Assembly (NCBI GenBank): GCA_947377275.1
Contig: CANCFV010000022.1
Location: 1-38,837, forward strand
Direction of reading: 5' to 3'
DNA: 38,837 nucleotides
From: Burkholderiales bacterium
Lineage (GTDB): Bacteria > Pseudomonadota > Gammaproteobacteria > Burkholderiales > Burkholderiaceae_C
Numbering within the stretch: position 1 is the first letter of the stretch; each line of letters starts with the position of its first letter. The notes beneath the pieces are model-generated. The model was not told where the DNA came from, did no database searches, and worked only from the letters and a program-made list of their open reading frames with translations. Positions 29,582-38,252 of the stretch are shown here, in pieces. Both the position numbers and the translations under genes were made by a program.

Positions 29582-31285
29582 ATGACCATGCAACGTCAAG
29601 CTAAAACCTCCTTCCAGCCGACCCGCATGGGCGCACTGGCGCTGGCCTGTGCCCTGGTCGCACATGGCGGCAGCGCCCACGCCGACGAGCGTGCTGAGCT
29701 CGAAAGGCTTCGCGTCACCACCAGCTCCTTGATCGAGGCCTTGGTTGACAACGGCCTGCTCACGCGCGAGAAGGCCAATGCCATCCTCAGGCAAGCCACA
29801 GATGCCGGCAACAAGGCCGCTGCCCTGGCTGTGCCCGCCGAGCCAGCGGCCGTGCCGACTGCCGACGTCGCCAAAAAACCCAACCTCATCCGCATTCCCT
29901 ACATCACTGAATCCACGAAGGCCGAGCTGCGCGAACAGATCAAGAAGGACGTGCTGGCCCAGGCCCATGACGAACGCTGGGGCGAGCCTGGTGCCTTGCC
30001 AGCCTGGCTGCGCCGCATCGCTTTTGAGGGCGATGTGCGTGTGCGTTTCCAGCACGATGGCTTTGATGGCGCCAACACCGCGCCCGACGATGATGCTGGT
30101 TATGCCAACCAAGCGCGCTCATCGCTGGCCTGGTCGCCTGACCTGGTCAACACACAGCACAGCCGCAACCGCGCCACCTTGCGTGCCCGCGTGGGTGTAC
30201 ACGCCGACCTGGGTGATGGCTTTGACGCCGCCGTGCGCCTGAGCACGGGCAACACGGCCAGCCCCGTGTCGGCCTCGCAGACCCAAGGCAACTACTTCAA
30301 CAAGTACACGGTGCTGTTTGACCAGGCCTACATCCGCTACAACGACAAGGGTGCGCTGGTGGCGACGGCAGGGCGCTTCACCTCGCCGTTTTACGGCACC
30401 GACCTGACCTGGCCTGACGACATCAACCTCGATGGTGCCGCGGTCACGGTCAAGCCTGTCTTGGGTGCTGGCCAGTCTGTGTTTTTCACGGCCGGGGTCT
30501 TCCCGCTCCAAGAGCTTGAAATCAGTGCCAAGGACAAGTGGCTGTATGGCGCTCAAGCCGGGTTCTCCGTGCCGCTCAATCCGGCCACGCAGTTCCGTGC
30601 GGGTCTGGCTTTGTATGACTTCCAGGGCGTGGCCGGACGGGTGGACACACAGGTCAAGCCCGCGGGTGCCAGCGCCGGTGTCGTGCCTTATGAAACCACG
30701 CTGTACCCCGCGGGCGTTCGCCAAAAGGGCAACACCCTCATCCGCCTGAACAACCCCAACGGCGTGGTGGATGGCTCAGTGGCTTCTGACTGGGGCGTGG
30801 CATCGCGCTTCCGTCCGCTGGACCTGTCGGCCGACGTCACGTTCTTGCAGTTCTTCCCCATCACCGTCAAGTTCTCGTTCGATTACATCAAGAACCTGGG
30901 CTTTGACCTGAGCGACATCCGCGCCCGATCGGGCCAGAGCGACCTCAACCTCACGCAGCAAGACACCGCGGTGCAAGCCAAGTTGACGGTGGGCGCCGAC
31001 CGCGTTGAGAAGGCCGGCCAGTGGCAAAGCTTCTTGACTTACCGCCGCTTTGGTCGCGATGCTTGGCTGGATGCATTCACTGACACCACCTGGCACCTGG
31101 GCGGCACCAACTACCAGGGCTGGAGCCTGGGCGGACAATACGGCATTGGCCCGCGCACCACGTTGGGCGCGCGCTTCACCAGCACACACAACCTGAACGA
31201 CCCTATCGTGTACGCACCCCTCTTGAGCAACAACGCCAAGCTCAAGATCGACGTTTTCCAGGTTGAACTGAACGCGAGGTTCTGA
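29582..31285 (+). CDS. Putative outer-membrane porin (Porin_5-like)
   Basis: A 567-residue outer-membrane beta-barrel of the putative-porin family. After a signal peptide (LALACALVAHGGSAHA) a short helical segment is seen (ELERLRVTTSSLIEALVDNG, LLTREKANAIL), then a connector and a barrel rich in alternating strands (VRVRFQHDGFDGAN, NRATLRARVGVHADLG, YGAQAGFSVPLNPATQFRAG), closing with LKIDVFQVELNARF. The terminal Phe is the outer-membrane assembly signal. There is no plug domain, so it is not a classical TonB-dependent receptor, although it follows tonB by 27 bases. No good ribosome site precedes ATG 29582 or 29588. It probably forms a diffusion channel or a surface anchor; the substrate is unknown. 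Confidence 0.85.
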   Translation: MTMQRQAKTSFQPTRMGALALACALVAHGGSAHADERAELERLRVTTSSLIEALVDNGLLTREKANAILRQATDAGNKAAALAVPAEPAAVPTADVAKKPNLIRIPYITESTKAELREQIKKDVLAQAHDERWGEPGALPAWLRRIAFEGDVRVRFQHDGFDGANTAPDDDAGYANQARSSLAWSPDLVNTQHSRNRATLRARVGVHADLGDGFDAAVRLSTGNTASPVSASQTQGNYFNKYTVLFDQAYIRYNDKGALVATAGRFTSPFYGTDLTWPDDINLDGAAVTVKPVLGAGQSVFFTAGVFPLQELEISAKDKWLYGAQAGFSVPLNPATQFRAGLALYDFQGVAGRVDTQVKPAGASAGVVPYETTLYPAGVRQKGNTLIRLNNPNGVVDGSVASDWGVASRFRPLDLSADVTFLQFFPITVKFSFDYIKNLGFDLSDIRARSGQSDLNLTQQDTAVQAKLTVGADRVEKAGQWQSFLTYRRFGRDAWLDAFTDTTWHLGGTNYQGWSLGGQYGIGPRTTLGARFTSTHNLNDPIVYAPLLSNNAKLKIDVFQVELNARF

Positions 31286-31974
31286 TGACACACGCTGTGA
31301 CCCCCATGCGCCAGAGTCCACACACACGTGGCGCCGTGACGGCGCTGGCACTGTGCATGTTGTGCGTGCAGGCCTGGTCTGCCGAGTCCGGCAACCGCGA
31401 GCGTGAGGCCCTGCGTCGCGCGCAACAAAGCCTGCGTCAAGCCCAAGAAGAGCGAGACGCCGTGGTGGACGAGAAGGGCGTGCTCACGCAGGACAAGGCC
31501 AAGCTAGCGGGCGAGCTCAAGCAGGTCGCCGCCAAGGTGCGGGGCGCCGAGTCTCAGGCTGCCAGTCAACGCGCCAAGGCCTTGCAGCTCGAAGCCGACG
31601 TGGCCCGTCAGCAGGCCGAGCTGGCCCAGGCGCAGGCCCGCGAGACCCAACTGACCGCGCAGCTCACCCAGGCATTGGCCAAGCAAGCCGAGCAGGCGCG
31701 CCTGCTCACCGTGGTTCAGGGCATGTTGATCGACCGCACCCGCGAATCGCAAACCCTGCAAGCCCAGAATCAGGCCTTGTATACCGCCAGCATCGATGCC
31801 ATCAACGTCTACCGCTCACAGTCGCCTTCGGCCTGGCTGCAGGCCAGCGATCAGCTCTTGGGCTACCGCGGTGTGCGCGTCGAGAACATCTCCGAGGTCT
31901 TGCGTGATCGCGTGGAGGCGGCACGCTTCAAGGCCCTGCCCACCGAAGCCACGGCCGCGTCAGGCGTAAACTGA
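31285..31974 (+). CDS. Exported coiled-coil protein, unknown function
   Basis: A 229-residue protein whose ATG shares one base with the porin stop codon (TGATG), so it is translationally coupled to the porin. An N-terminal signal peptide (AVTALALCMLCVQAWSA) is followed by a long heptad-rich coiled coil at about 35-165, full of Ala, Gln, Glu and Lys (AQQSLRQAQEERDAVVDEKG; LEADVARQQAELAQAQ), then a small C-terminal region (YRSQSPSAWLQASDQLLGYR). I do not recognise a family. The layout suits a periplasmic spacer linking the inner-membrane TonB complex to the porin, but this is only suggested by context. It ends the ExbB-TonB-porin unit. Confidence 0.75.
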   Translation: MTHAVTPMRQSPHTRGAVTALALCMLCVQAWSAESGNREREALRRAQQSLRQAQEERDAVVDEKGVLTQDKAKLAGELKQVAAKVRGAESQAASQRAKALQLEADVARQQAELAQAQARETQLTAQLTQALAKQAEQARLLTVVQGMLIDRTRESQTLQAQNQALYTASIDAINVYRSQSPSAWLQASDQLLGYRGVRVENISEVLRDRVEAARFKALPTEATAASGVN

Positions 31975-31998
31975 ACGCTCACTTTCAGGAGCTTGTTC

Positions 31999-32334
31999 AT
32001 GAGCCTTACCCTGCGTTGCGCCGCCACCGGCGATCTCTTGCTGATCCAGGCCCTGGCCCACGAACTGCTGGGCCTGCTGGGCAAACAGGCCGATCAGCCG
32101 GGCATCCTGGAGCCGGCCGACATGCCCCACGCCTTGAGCGTGCTGCGTGGTTTGCCGGTCGATTCGCCCCAATCGCGCGCCGACACCCAGGCACCTGACG
32201 AGGCCGAAGAAGACGGGGACTTGGCCGTGCCTTTCGCCGAAGAGACCGTGCCCCTGCGCAAACGCGCCTGGCCGCTGATCCAGATGATCGAGCGCGCCCT
32301 GGCTGAGGGCAAACCCATTGTCTGGGGGGTGTGA
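31999..32334 (+). CDS. DUF1840 family protein
   Basis: A small 111-residue cytoplasmic protein. It has an N-terminal helical part (CAATGDLLLIQALAHELLGLL), an acidic linker (PDEAEEDGDLAV) and the closing pattern PLRKRAWPLIQMIERALAEG then PIVWGV, which matches DUF1840 proteins common in Betaproteobacteria. Its function is unknown. CAGGAG (31986-31991) precedes ATG 31999 by seven bases; a TTG at 31993 is a poorer start. It lies 24 bases after the coiled-coil gene but is probably a separate housekeeping gene. Confidence 0.8.
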   Translation: MSLTLRCAATGDLLLIQALAHELLGLLGKQADQPGILEPADMPHALSVLRGLPVDSPQSRADTQAPDEAEEDGDLAVPFAEETVPLRKRAWPLIQMIERALAEGKPIVWGV

Positions 32335-32385
32335 TTCGGCCTGCTCTCTTGTGCGGCGCAGCAATCGTGCGGCATCATTGGACGC

Positions 32386-33060
32386 ATGTCTTTGCCACTC
32401 ACCCGCCTGCTCGTCATCCGCCATGGCGAGACCGCCTGGAACCTGGAAACCCGCATCCAGGGCCACACCGACATCCCGCTGAATGAACAAGGCCGCTGGC
32501 AAGCCCAGCGCCTGGGGGAGGCCCTGGCCGACGAGGGCATCAGCGCCATCTACAGCAGCGATTTGCAGCGTGCCCATGACACCGCCCTGGCCATCGGTCA
32601 GCACAGCGGGGTGGACGTGCAGTTGGACCTGGGCTTGCGCGAGCGGCATTTCGGGCAGCTCGAAGGCCTGACCCAAACCGAAATTGCCCAGCAGCACCCT
32701 GAGGACTCTCGCCGTTGGCGCGAGCGCGACCCGGCCTACGGCCCGCGCGGTGGCGAAACCCTGCAAGCCTTTTACGAGCGTTGCGTGGGCACCGCCACAC
32801 GCCTGGCGCAGGCGCATCCGGGCGAAACCATCGCTTTGGTGGCCCACGGTGGTGTGCTCGATTGCTTCTACCGTGCGGCCAACCGGGTCGACTTGAGCCT
32901 GCCGCGCAGCTGGAAGGTCGCCAATGCCAGCATCAACCGTCTGCTCTACAGCCCCGAGGGTTTCAGCATGCTGGCCTGGGCCGACAGCCGCCACCTTGAT
33001 GACGCGGCCCTGGACGAGGCCACCGACGGCGCCTTGGCGCCCCAGTTCAAGCTGGCTTGA
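32386..33060 (+). CDS. Histidine phosphatase family protein (GpmB-like)
   Basis: A 224-residue cytoplasmic enzyme of the histidine phosphatase/phosphoglycerate mutase superfamily. The catalytic motif VIRHGETAWN is at the N-terminus with His13 the expected phospho-acceptor; the GHTDIPLNEQGRWQA and YSSDLQRAHDTA blocks follow, then LRERHFGQLEG and ALVAHGGVLDCF with the second catalytic histidine. These proteins are often named GpmB or broad-specificity phosphatase, and the substrate cannot be told from sequence. The end overlaps the convergent TetR gene by 14 bases. Confidence 0.9.
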   Translation: MSLPLTRLLVIRHGETAWNLETRIQGHTDIPLNEQGRWQAQRLGEALADEGISAIYSSDLQRAHDTALAIGQHSGVDVQLDLGLRERHFGQLEGLTQTEIAQQHPEDSRRWRERDPAYGPRGGETLQAFYERCVGTATRLAQAHPGETIALVAHGGVLDCFYRAANRVDLSLPRSWKVANASINRLLYSPEGFSMLAWADSRHLDDAALDEATDGALAPQFKLA

Positions 33061-33664
33061 CGCGCAACCCGTCGATGAACAGCGCGATGCTGCGCTGGCC
33101 CACATCGACCAGGTCGTAGGCACTGGTGTCCAGCATCCAGGTGTTGATCAGACCGTCGATCATGGCGTGGTAGCTCAGGGCCACCAGGTGGGCATCGGCC
33201 TCTGCACGCAGCAAGCCGGCGCCCTGGGCCCGCTCGAACGCCGCCCGGATGTGGGCTTGGCATTCTTGGTGCACTTGCAGATGGCGTTGGCGCACGCCGG
33301 TCAGCTCGTCGACGTACTCGACCTTGTGCGTGGCGATGTCAAACACCCGGTGCGTGCGCGGGTCGTGCGCGATGCGGTGCAAGGCGTTCAGCGCGGAGGT
33401 GGCCAGCTCGTCCAAGGCCACTTCGGGCGCAGGGTTCATGGTTTGCACGGCCTCCTCCATGGGCAGCGTCGAGCGCTCCATCATGGCGTTGAACAGCTCG
33501 GCCTTGTCCTTGAAGTGCCAGTACACGGCACCCCGGGTCACCCCCGCCGTTTTGGCGATTTCTTGCAGCGAGGTGCGAGAGACCCCGCGCTGCGCAAACA
33601 GCACCTCAGCCGCGTCGAGCAAGGCCTCGCGGGTGTGTTGGGCGTCTTCTTTCGTGCGTCGCAT
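33047..33664 (-). CDS. TetR-family repressor of AcrR/TtgR type
   Basis: A 205-residue DNA-binding regulator. The start RRTKEDAQHTREALLDAAEVL leads into the helix-turn-helix SLQEIAKTAGVTRGAVYWHF, closely resembling AcrR, TtgR and related drug-efflux repressors, followed by FKDKAELFNAM. The C-terminal ligand-binding domain is all helical (HLQVHQECQAHIRAAFERAQ). It is divergent from the RND efflux operon, with an AcrR-like palindrome between them, so it most likely represses the pump genes and is relieved by hydrophobic compounds. The 3' end overlaps the phosphatase gene on the other strand. Confidence 0.9.
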   Translation of the reverse strand: MRRTKEDAQHTREALLDAAEVLFAQRGVSRTSLQEIAKTAGVTRGAVYWHFKDKAELFNAMMERSTLPMEEAVQTMNPAPEVALDELATSALNALHRIAHDPRTHRVFDIATHKVEYVDELTGVRQRHLQVHQECQAHIRAAFERAQGAGLLRAEADAHLVALSYHAMIDGLINTWMLDTSAYDLVDVGQRSIALFIDGLRVKPA

Positions 33665-33711
33665 GTCCGGATGTTGAAAACCGTGCAGTTTTCGGGGTGA
33701 TTGCGTTTGAG

Positions 33712-33740
33712 TTTACAGCATACATACAAGAATGTATGTA
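33712..33740 (+). promoter_or_regulatory. Candidate efflux operon promoter
   Basis: TTTACA (33712-33717) stands 17 bases before TATGTA (33735-33740), a modest -10 match (TATAGT at 33739-33744 is a better hexamer but 21 bases away). Either option places the -10 box inside or at the edge of the palindrome at 33720-33741, as expected for repression by a TetR-type protein. Confidence 0.45.
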
Positions 33741-33741
33741 T
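33720..33741. promoter_or_regulatory. AcrR/TtgR-type operator palindrome
   Basis: ATACATACA-AGAA-TGTATGTAT is a perfect 9-4-9 inverted repeat between the TetR gene and the efflux adaptor gene. The arms match the TACATACA/TGTATGTA arms known for the AcrR operator of enterobacterial acrAB, though the centre is four bases shorter. It is the likely binding site of the divergent repressor and would control both genes. Confidence 0.75.
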
Positions 33742-33787
33742 AGTTCAGCAGATTCATTGACCAGGCAAGTATTCAAGAGGTGCCCCC

Positions 33788-35107
33788 ATGGCGTGTCCTG
33801 ACGTGACGATTTCTGCGGCCGATGCCGACACCCCCCAGGCTCAGGGCCTGCGCCCCGCAGCGGGCAAGATCCAGTCCAGTGATGTGTGGCGTTGGACGGC
33901 CAACGCCGTGGGCGCGCTGACCCTGTGCGCCCTGGCAGCAGCCCTGCTGACCGGTTGTGGCCCCAGCGCGGCCCCGGGTGCTGCGGCAGGCGGTGCCGGC
34001 AATGGCGCGCCACCGCCTGCCCAGGTGGGCGTGGTGACCGTGCAGCCCCAGACCGTGCCTGTGATCACCGAGCTGCCCGGCCGTCTGGAAGCGGTGCGCA
34101 CCGCCCAGGTCCGTGCCCGCGTGGCCGGCATCCTGCAAAGCCGCCTGTTCACCGAAGGCGCTGACGTGAGGGCGGGCCAGCCCCTGTTCCAGATCGATGC
34201 CAGCACCTACAAGGCCGCCCTTGACAGCGTCCTGGCCACCCAGGCCAAGGCCGAAGCCAATTTGGCGCAAGCCACCGCTTTGGCTGAGCGCTACCAACCC
34301 TTGCAAGCCGCCAAGGCCATCAGCCCCCAAGAATTCCTGAACGCCCAGGTGGCGCAGCGCCAGGCGCAGGCCGATGTGGCCTCTGCCAAAGCCGCGGTGC
34401 AAACGGCGCGCATCAATCTGGGCTATGCCTCGGTCACCGCGCCGATTTCGGGTCGGATTGGGCGTGGCCTGGTCACCGAAGGGGCCTTGGTGGGTCAGGG
34501 CGAAGCCACCCAGCTGGCCCTGATCCAGCAGGTCAACACCCTGTATGTGAACTTCACCCAGCCCGCCAACGAGGTGCTCAAACTGCGCCGCGCTTTGGAC
34601 GCTGGCGTCTTGAAAAAGGCGGGTGCCCAGGCGGCCAGCGTGCGCGTGGTGCTGGAAGACGGCACCGAATACCCTTTGCCCGGACGCTTGCTGTTCTCTG
34701 ACCTGAGCGTGGACGCCACCTCGGGCCAGGTCGCCTTGCGTGCCGAGCTGCCCAACCCCCAAGGCCAGTTGTTGCCCGGCATGTACGTGCGCGTGCGGCT
34801 GGAGCAAGCCGAGGTCGACGGTGGCATCTTGCTGCCCCAGCAGGCCGTGACCCGCACCGCCCAGGGCGACAGCGTGCTGGTGGTCGATGCCGAAGGCAAA
34901 GTCAGCCCGCGGCCCATCAAGCTGGGTGGCGCGCGTGGCACCCAGTGGGTTGTCCTCGACGGCCTCAAGGCCGGTGAGCAGGTCATGGTCGATGGCTTCC
35001 AAAAGATGATGAACCCCAAGGCGCCGGTCAAGGCCGTGCCATGGCAGCCGCAAGGTGCCGCACCGGCTTCGGGCGCCTCGGCTGCTTCTGCCCCCGCTTC
35101 ACGCTGA
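33788..35107 (+). CDS. acrA: RND efflux periplasmic adaptor (AcrA/MexA type)
   Basis: A 439-residue membrane-fusion lipoprotein. An unusually long N-terminal segment of about 35 residues precedes the hydrophobic signal (ALTLCALAAALLTGC) with a lipobox LTGC near residue 57. The adaptor domains follow in the usual order: beta-strand entry (VTVQPQTVPVITELPGRLE), lipoyl half with ARVAGILQSRLFTEGADVRA, alpha-hairpin (QAKAEANLAQATALAERYQP), the second lipoyl half (YASVTAPISGRIG) and a C-terminal beta-barrel/membrane-proximal part. A shorter start after the extra N-terminus was not evident. It couples the pump to the outer-membrane channel and lies 13 bases before the pump gene. Confidence 0.93.
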   Translation: MACPDVTISAADADTPQAQGLRPAAGKIQSSDVWRWTANAVGALTLCALAAALLTGCGPSAAPGAAAGGAGNGAPPPAQVGVVTVQPQTVPVITELPGRLEAVRTAQVRARVAGILQSRLFTEGADVRAGQPLFQIDASTYKAALDSVLATQAKAEANLAQATALAERYQPLQAAKAISPQEFLNAQVAQRQAQADVASAKAAVQTARINLGYASVTAPISGRIGRGLVTEGALVGQGEATQLALIQQVNTLYVNFTQPANEVLKLRRALDAGVLKKAGAQAASVRVVLEDGTEYPLPGRLLFSDLSVDATSGQVALRAELPNPQGQLLPGMYVRVRLEQAEVDGGILLPQQAVTRTAQGDSVLVVDAEGKVSPRPIKLGGARGTQWVVLDGLKAGEQVMVDGFQKMMNPKAPVKAVPWQPQGAAPASGASAASAPASR

Positions 35108-35120
35108 AAGGGGCGCCGTC

Positions 35121-38100
35121 ATGCCACGTTTTTTCATTGACAGGCCCATCTTCGCGTGGGTGATCGCCTTGTTCATCTTGGTGTTTGGCAGTGTCGCCAT
35201 CACCCAGTTGCCGATCGCGCAGTACCCCACGGTGGCGCCGCCGTCCATCGTCATCAGCGCCACCTATCCCGGCGCTTCGGCCAAAACGCTCGACGAGAGC
35301 GTGGTCAGCGTCATCGAGCAAGAGCTCAACGGCGCGCCCGGCCTGGCCTACATGGAATCGGTCAGCCAGGCCAACGGCACCGGCCAGATCACCGTGACCT
35401 TCGAGACCGGCACCAACATCGACCTGGCTCAGGTTGAAGTGCAAAACCGACTCTCGCGCGCCTCGCCCCGTTTGCCCTCGGCGGTGACGCAGCAAGGCGT
35501 GAAGGTCGACAAGGCCCGCAGCAACTTCCTGATGTTCGTGATGCTGGCGTCGACCAATCCGGACTACGACCCCATCGCGTTGGGCGACTACGCCTCGCGC
35601 AACGTCATCCCTGAGTTGCAGCGCGTGCCCGGCATTGGCCAGGCGCAGTTGTTCGGCACCGAGCGCGCCATGCGCATCTGGGTGGACCCGGCCAAGCTGG
35701 TGTCCTACGGCTTGAGCATGAGCGATGTCAACACCGCACTGCGCGCCCAGAACGCGCTGGTGCCCGCCGGTGGCATTGGCGACCGCCCCAACCTGAGCGA
35801 GCAAACCATTGCCGCCACGGTGGTGGTGCCCGGTCAGCTCTCCAGCGTCAAGCAGTTCGGTGAGGTGGTGTTGCGCGCCAAGGCCGATGGCTCCACCGTG
35901 CGCGTCAAAGACGTGGCCCGCATCGAGCTGGGCGCCCAAAGCTACCTGCCTTACGCCCGCCTGAACGGCAAGCCCGCCACCGGCATCGGCTTGCAGCTCT
36001 CGCCCACCGGCAACGCCTTGCAAACGGCCGAAGCGGTCAAGGCCCGCATGGCCGAACTCAAGCACTACTTCCCCAAGGGCGTTGATTTTTCCATCCCCTA
36101 CGACACCTCGGGCTTCATCAAGATTTCTATCAGCCAGGTCGTTGAGACCCTGATCGAGGCCGTGGGCCTGGTGTTCCTGGTGATGCTGCTGTTCTTGCAG
36201 AACTTCCGCTACACCCTCATCCCCACGCTGGTGGTGCCGGTGGCGCTGCTGGGCACCTTTGGTGTCATGTCGGTGGCGGGCTTTTCGATCAACGTGTTGA
36301 CGATGTTCGGCATGGTGCTGGCGATCGGCATCTTGGTGGACGACGCCATCGTGGTGGTTGAGAACGTTGAGCGCCTCATGGCCCAGGAAGGCTTGTCGCC
36401 CCTGGAGGCCACCAAGAAGGCGATGGGCCAGATCAGTGGCGCCATCATCGGCATCACCGTGGTGCTGGTGTCCGTGTTCATCCCGATGGCCTTCTTTGCG
36501 GGCTCGGTGGGCAACATCTACCGCCAGTTCTCGCTGTCGATGGTCGCGTCCATGTTGTTCTCGGCCTTCCTGGCCTTGTCGCTGACGCCGGCCTTGTGTG
36601 CCACGCTGCTCAAGCCGATCGACCCCAATCACCACGAAAAGGGCGGTTTCTTCGGTTGGTTCAACAAGCGCTTCACGGCCACCACGCACCGCTATGAAAG
36701 CTGGACGGCCCGCCTGATCCAACGTGGCGGCCGCGTGCTGCTGGTCTATGTGGCCATCGTGGCGGGCGTGGGCTGGTTGTATGTGCGCATGCCGTCGTCG
36801 TTCTTGCCCAATGAAGACCAGGGCAACATCATCGTCAACGTGCAGTTGCCGCCGGGCGCCACCACCAACCGCACCGAGGCCGTGATCACGCAGGTCGAAA
36901 ACTTCTTCATGAAGCAGCCTGAAGTGCAGTCTGTGGTGGGCGTGGTGGGCTTCAGCTTCTCGGGCTCGGGCCAGAACGCAGCGTTGGGTTTCGTCACCCT
37001 CAAAGACTGGGACGAGCGCAAGGGCGCAGCCCATTCGGCACAGGCCTTGGCAGGCCGTGCCTTCGGCGCCCTGATGGGCATCCGCGATGCCTTCATCTTC
37101 CCGTTGAACCCTCCGGCCATCCGCGAGCTGGGCAACGCCACGGGCTTCTCGCTGCGCTTGCAAGACCGCGTGGGCTTGGGCAACGACGCCTTGCTGGCCG
37201 CGCGCAACCAGTTGCTGGGCATGGCCGGCCAAAGCAAGCTGGTGACGGGCTTGCGCCCCGACGGCCTGGAAGACGCGCCCCAGTTGCAGGTGGACATCGA
37301 CCGTGACCGTGCGCAGGCACTGGGCGTGGGCTTTGATGCCATCAGCGCCACCTTGTCGACCGCACTGGGTTCTACTTATGTGAACGACTTCCCCAACCAG
37401 GGCCGTTTGCAGCGCGTGGTGGTGCAGGCCGATGCCAAGGACCGCATGCAGCCCGACCAGGTCTTGCAACTCAATGTGGTGAACAACCAGGGCCAGAGCG
37501 TGCCGCTGTCGGCCTTTGCCACGACCCGTTGGATCAAGGGCCAGATGCAGGCCGTGCGCTACAACGGCTACCCCGCCATGCGCATTGCCGGTGACGCCGC
37601 CCCTGGCTTCAGCACCGGCCAGGCCATGGCCGAGATGGAAGCGCTGGCCGCCAAGCTGCCCGATGGCATCGGCATCGAGTGGACGGGCTTGTCGCGCGAA
37701 GAAAAGCTCTCGGGCTCGCAAGCCACCTTGCTGTTGGCCTTCTCGCTGTTGGCCGTGTTCTTGTGTTTGGCTGCGCTGTACGAAAGCTGGTCCATCCCGA
37801 TGGCCGTGCTGCTGGTGGTGCCCCTGGGCATCTTGGGTTCGCTCTTGGGTGCCACGGTGCGTGACATGCCGAACGACGTGTTCTTCAAGGTCGGCCTGAT
37901 CACCATCATTGGCTTGTCGGCCAAGAACGCGATCCTGATCATCGAGTTCGCCAAAGAGCTGCAGGAAAAGGGCATGGGCTTGAGGGATGCGATCTTGCAG
38001 GCCTGCCACCTGCGCTTCCGTCCGATCATCATGACCTCGCTGGCCTTTATCCTGGGCGTGATGCCCCTGGTGCTGTCCACCGGCGCCGGTTCTGCCAGCC

Positions 38101-38252
38101 AGCGCGCAATTGGCACCGGCGTGATGAGCGGCATGATCACAGCCACGGTTTTGGCCGTCTTCTTCGTGCCCGTGTTTTATGTGGTGGTGCGGCGCTTCTT
38201 CCCGGCGCCCGCCGTCAAGGCCTCTCCAGAGGCGGAGTCTGATCATGCGTAA
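35121..38252 (+). CDS. acrB: RND multidrug efflux pump (AcrB/MexB, HAE1 type)
   Basis: A 1,043-residue inner-membrane proton/drug antiporter. It begins MPRFFIDRPIFAWVIALFIL, as typical of the HAE1 family, and has 12 expected membrane helices. The proton-relay pair Asp407/Asp408 (GILVDDAIVVVENVERLM) falls at the same positions as in E. coli AcrB, and the partner Lys is at 935 (SAKNAILIIEFAKEL). The two large periplasmic loops are complete. Substrates are likely hydrophobic drugs, dyes, detergents or aromatic compounds. ATG 35121 was chosen; the frame is open upstream to 35055 inside the adaptor gene. The channel gene overlaps its end by eight bases. Confidence 0.96.
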   Translation: MPRFFIDRPIFAWVIALFILVFGSVAITQLPIAQYPTVAPPSIVISATYPGASAKTLDESVVSVIEQELNGAPGLAYMESVSQANGTGQITVTFETGTNIDLAQVEVQNRLSRASPRLPSAVTQQGVKVDKARSNFLMFVMLASTNPDYDPIALGDYASRNVIPELQRVPGIGQAQLFGTERAMRIWVDPAKLVSYGLSMSDVNTALRAQNALVPAGGIGDRPNLSEQTIAATVVVPGQLSSVKQFGEVVLRAKADGSTVRVKDVARIELGAQSYLPYARLNGKPATGIGLQLSPTGNALQTAEAVKARMAELKHYFPKGVDFSIPYDTSGFIKISISQVVETLIEAVGLVFLVMLLFLQNFRYTLIPTLVVPVALLGTFGVMSVAGFSINVLTMFGMVLAIGILVDDAIVVVENVERLMAQEGLSPLEATKKAMGQISGAIIGITVVLVSVFIPMAFFAGSVGNIYRQFSLSMVASMLFSAFLALSLTPALCATLLKPIDPNHHEKGGFFGWFNKRFTATTHRYESWTARLIQRGGRVLLVYVAIVAGVGWLYVRMPSSFLPNEDQGNIIVNVQLPPGATTNRTEAVITQVENFFMKQPEVQSVVGVVGFSFSGSGQNAALGFVTLKDWDERKGAAHSAQALAGRAFGALMGIRDAFIFPLNPPAIRELGNATGFSLRLQDRVGLGNDALLAARNQLLGMAGQSKLVTGLRPDGLEDAPQLQVDIDRDRAQALGVGFDAISATLSTALGSTYVNDFPNQGRLQRVVVQADAKDRMQPDQVLQLNVVNNQGQSVPLSAFATTRWIKGQMQAVRYNGYPAMRIAGDAAPGFSTGQAMAEMEALAAKLPDGIGIEWTGLSREEKLSGSQATLLLAFSLLAVFLCLAALYESWSIPMAVLLVVPLGILGSLLGATVRDMPNDVFFKVGLITIIGLSAKNAILIIEFAKELQEKGMGLRDAILQACHLRFRPIIMTSLAFILGVMPLVLSTGAGSASQRAIGTGVMSGMITATVLAVFFVPVFYVVVRRFFPAPAVKASPEAESDHA

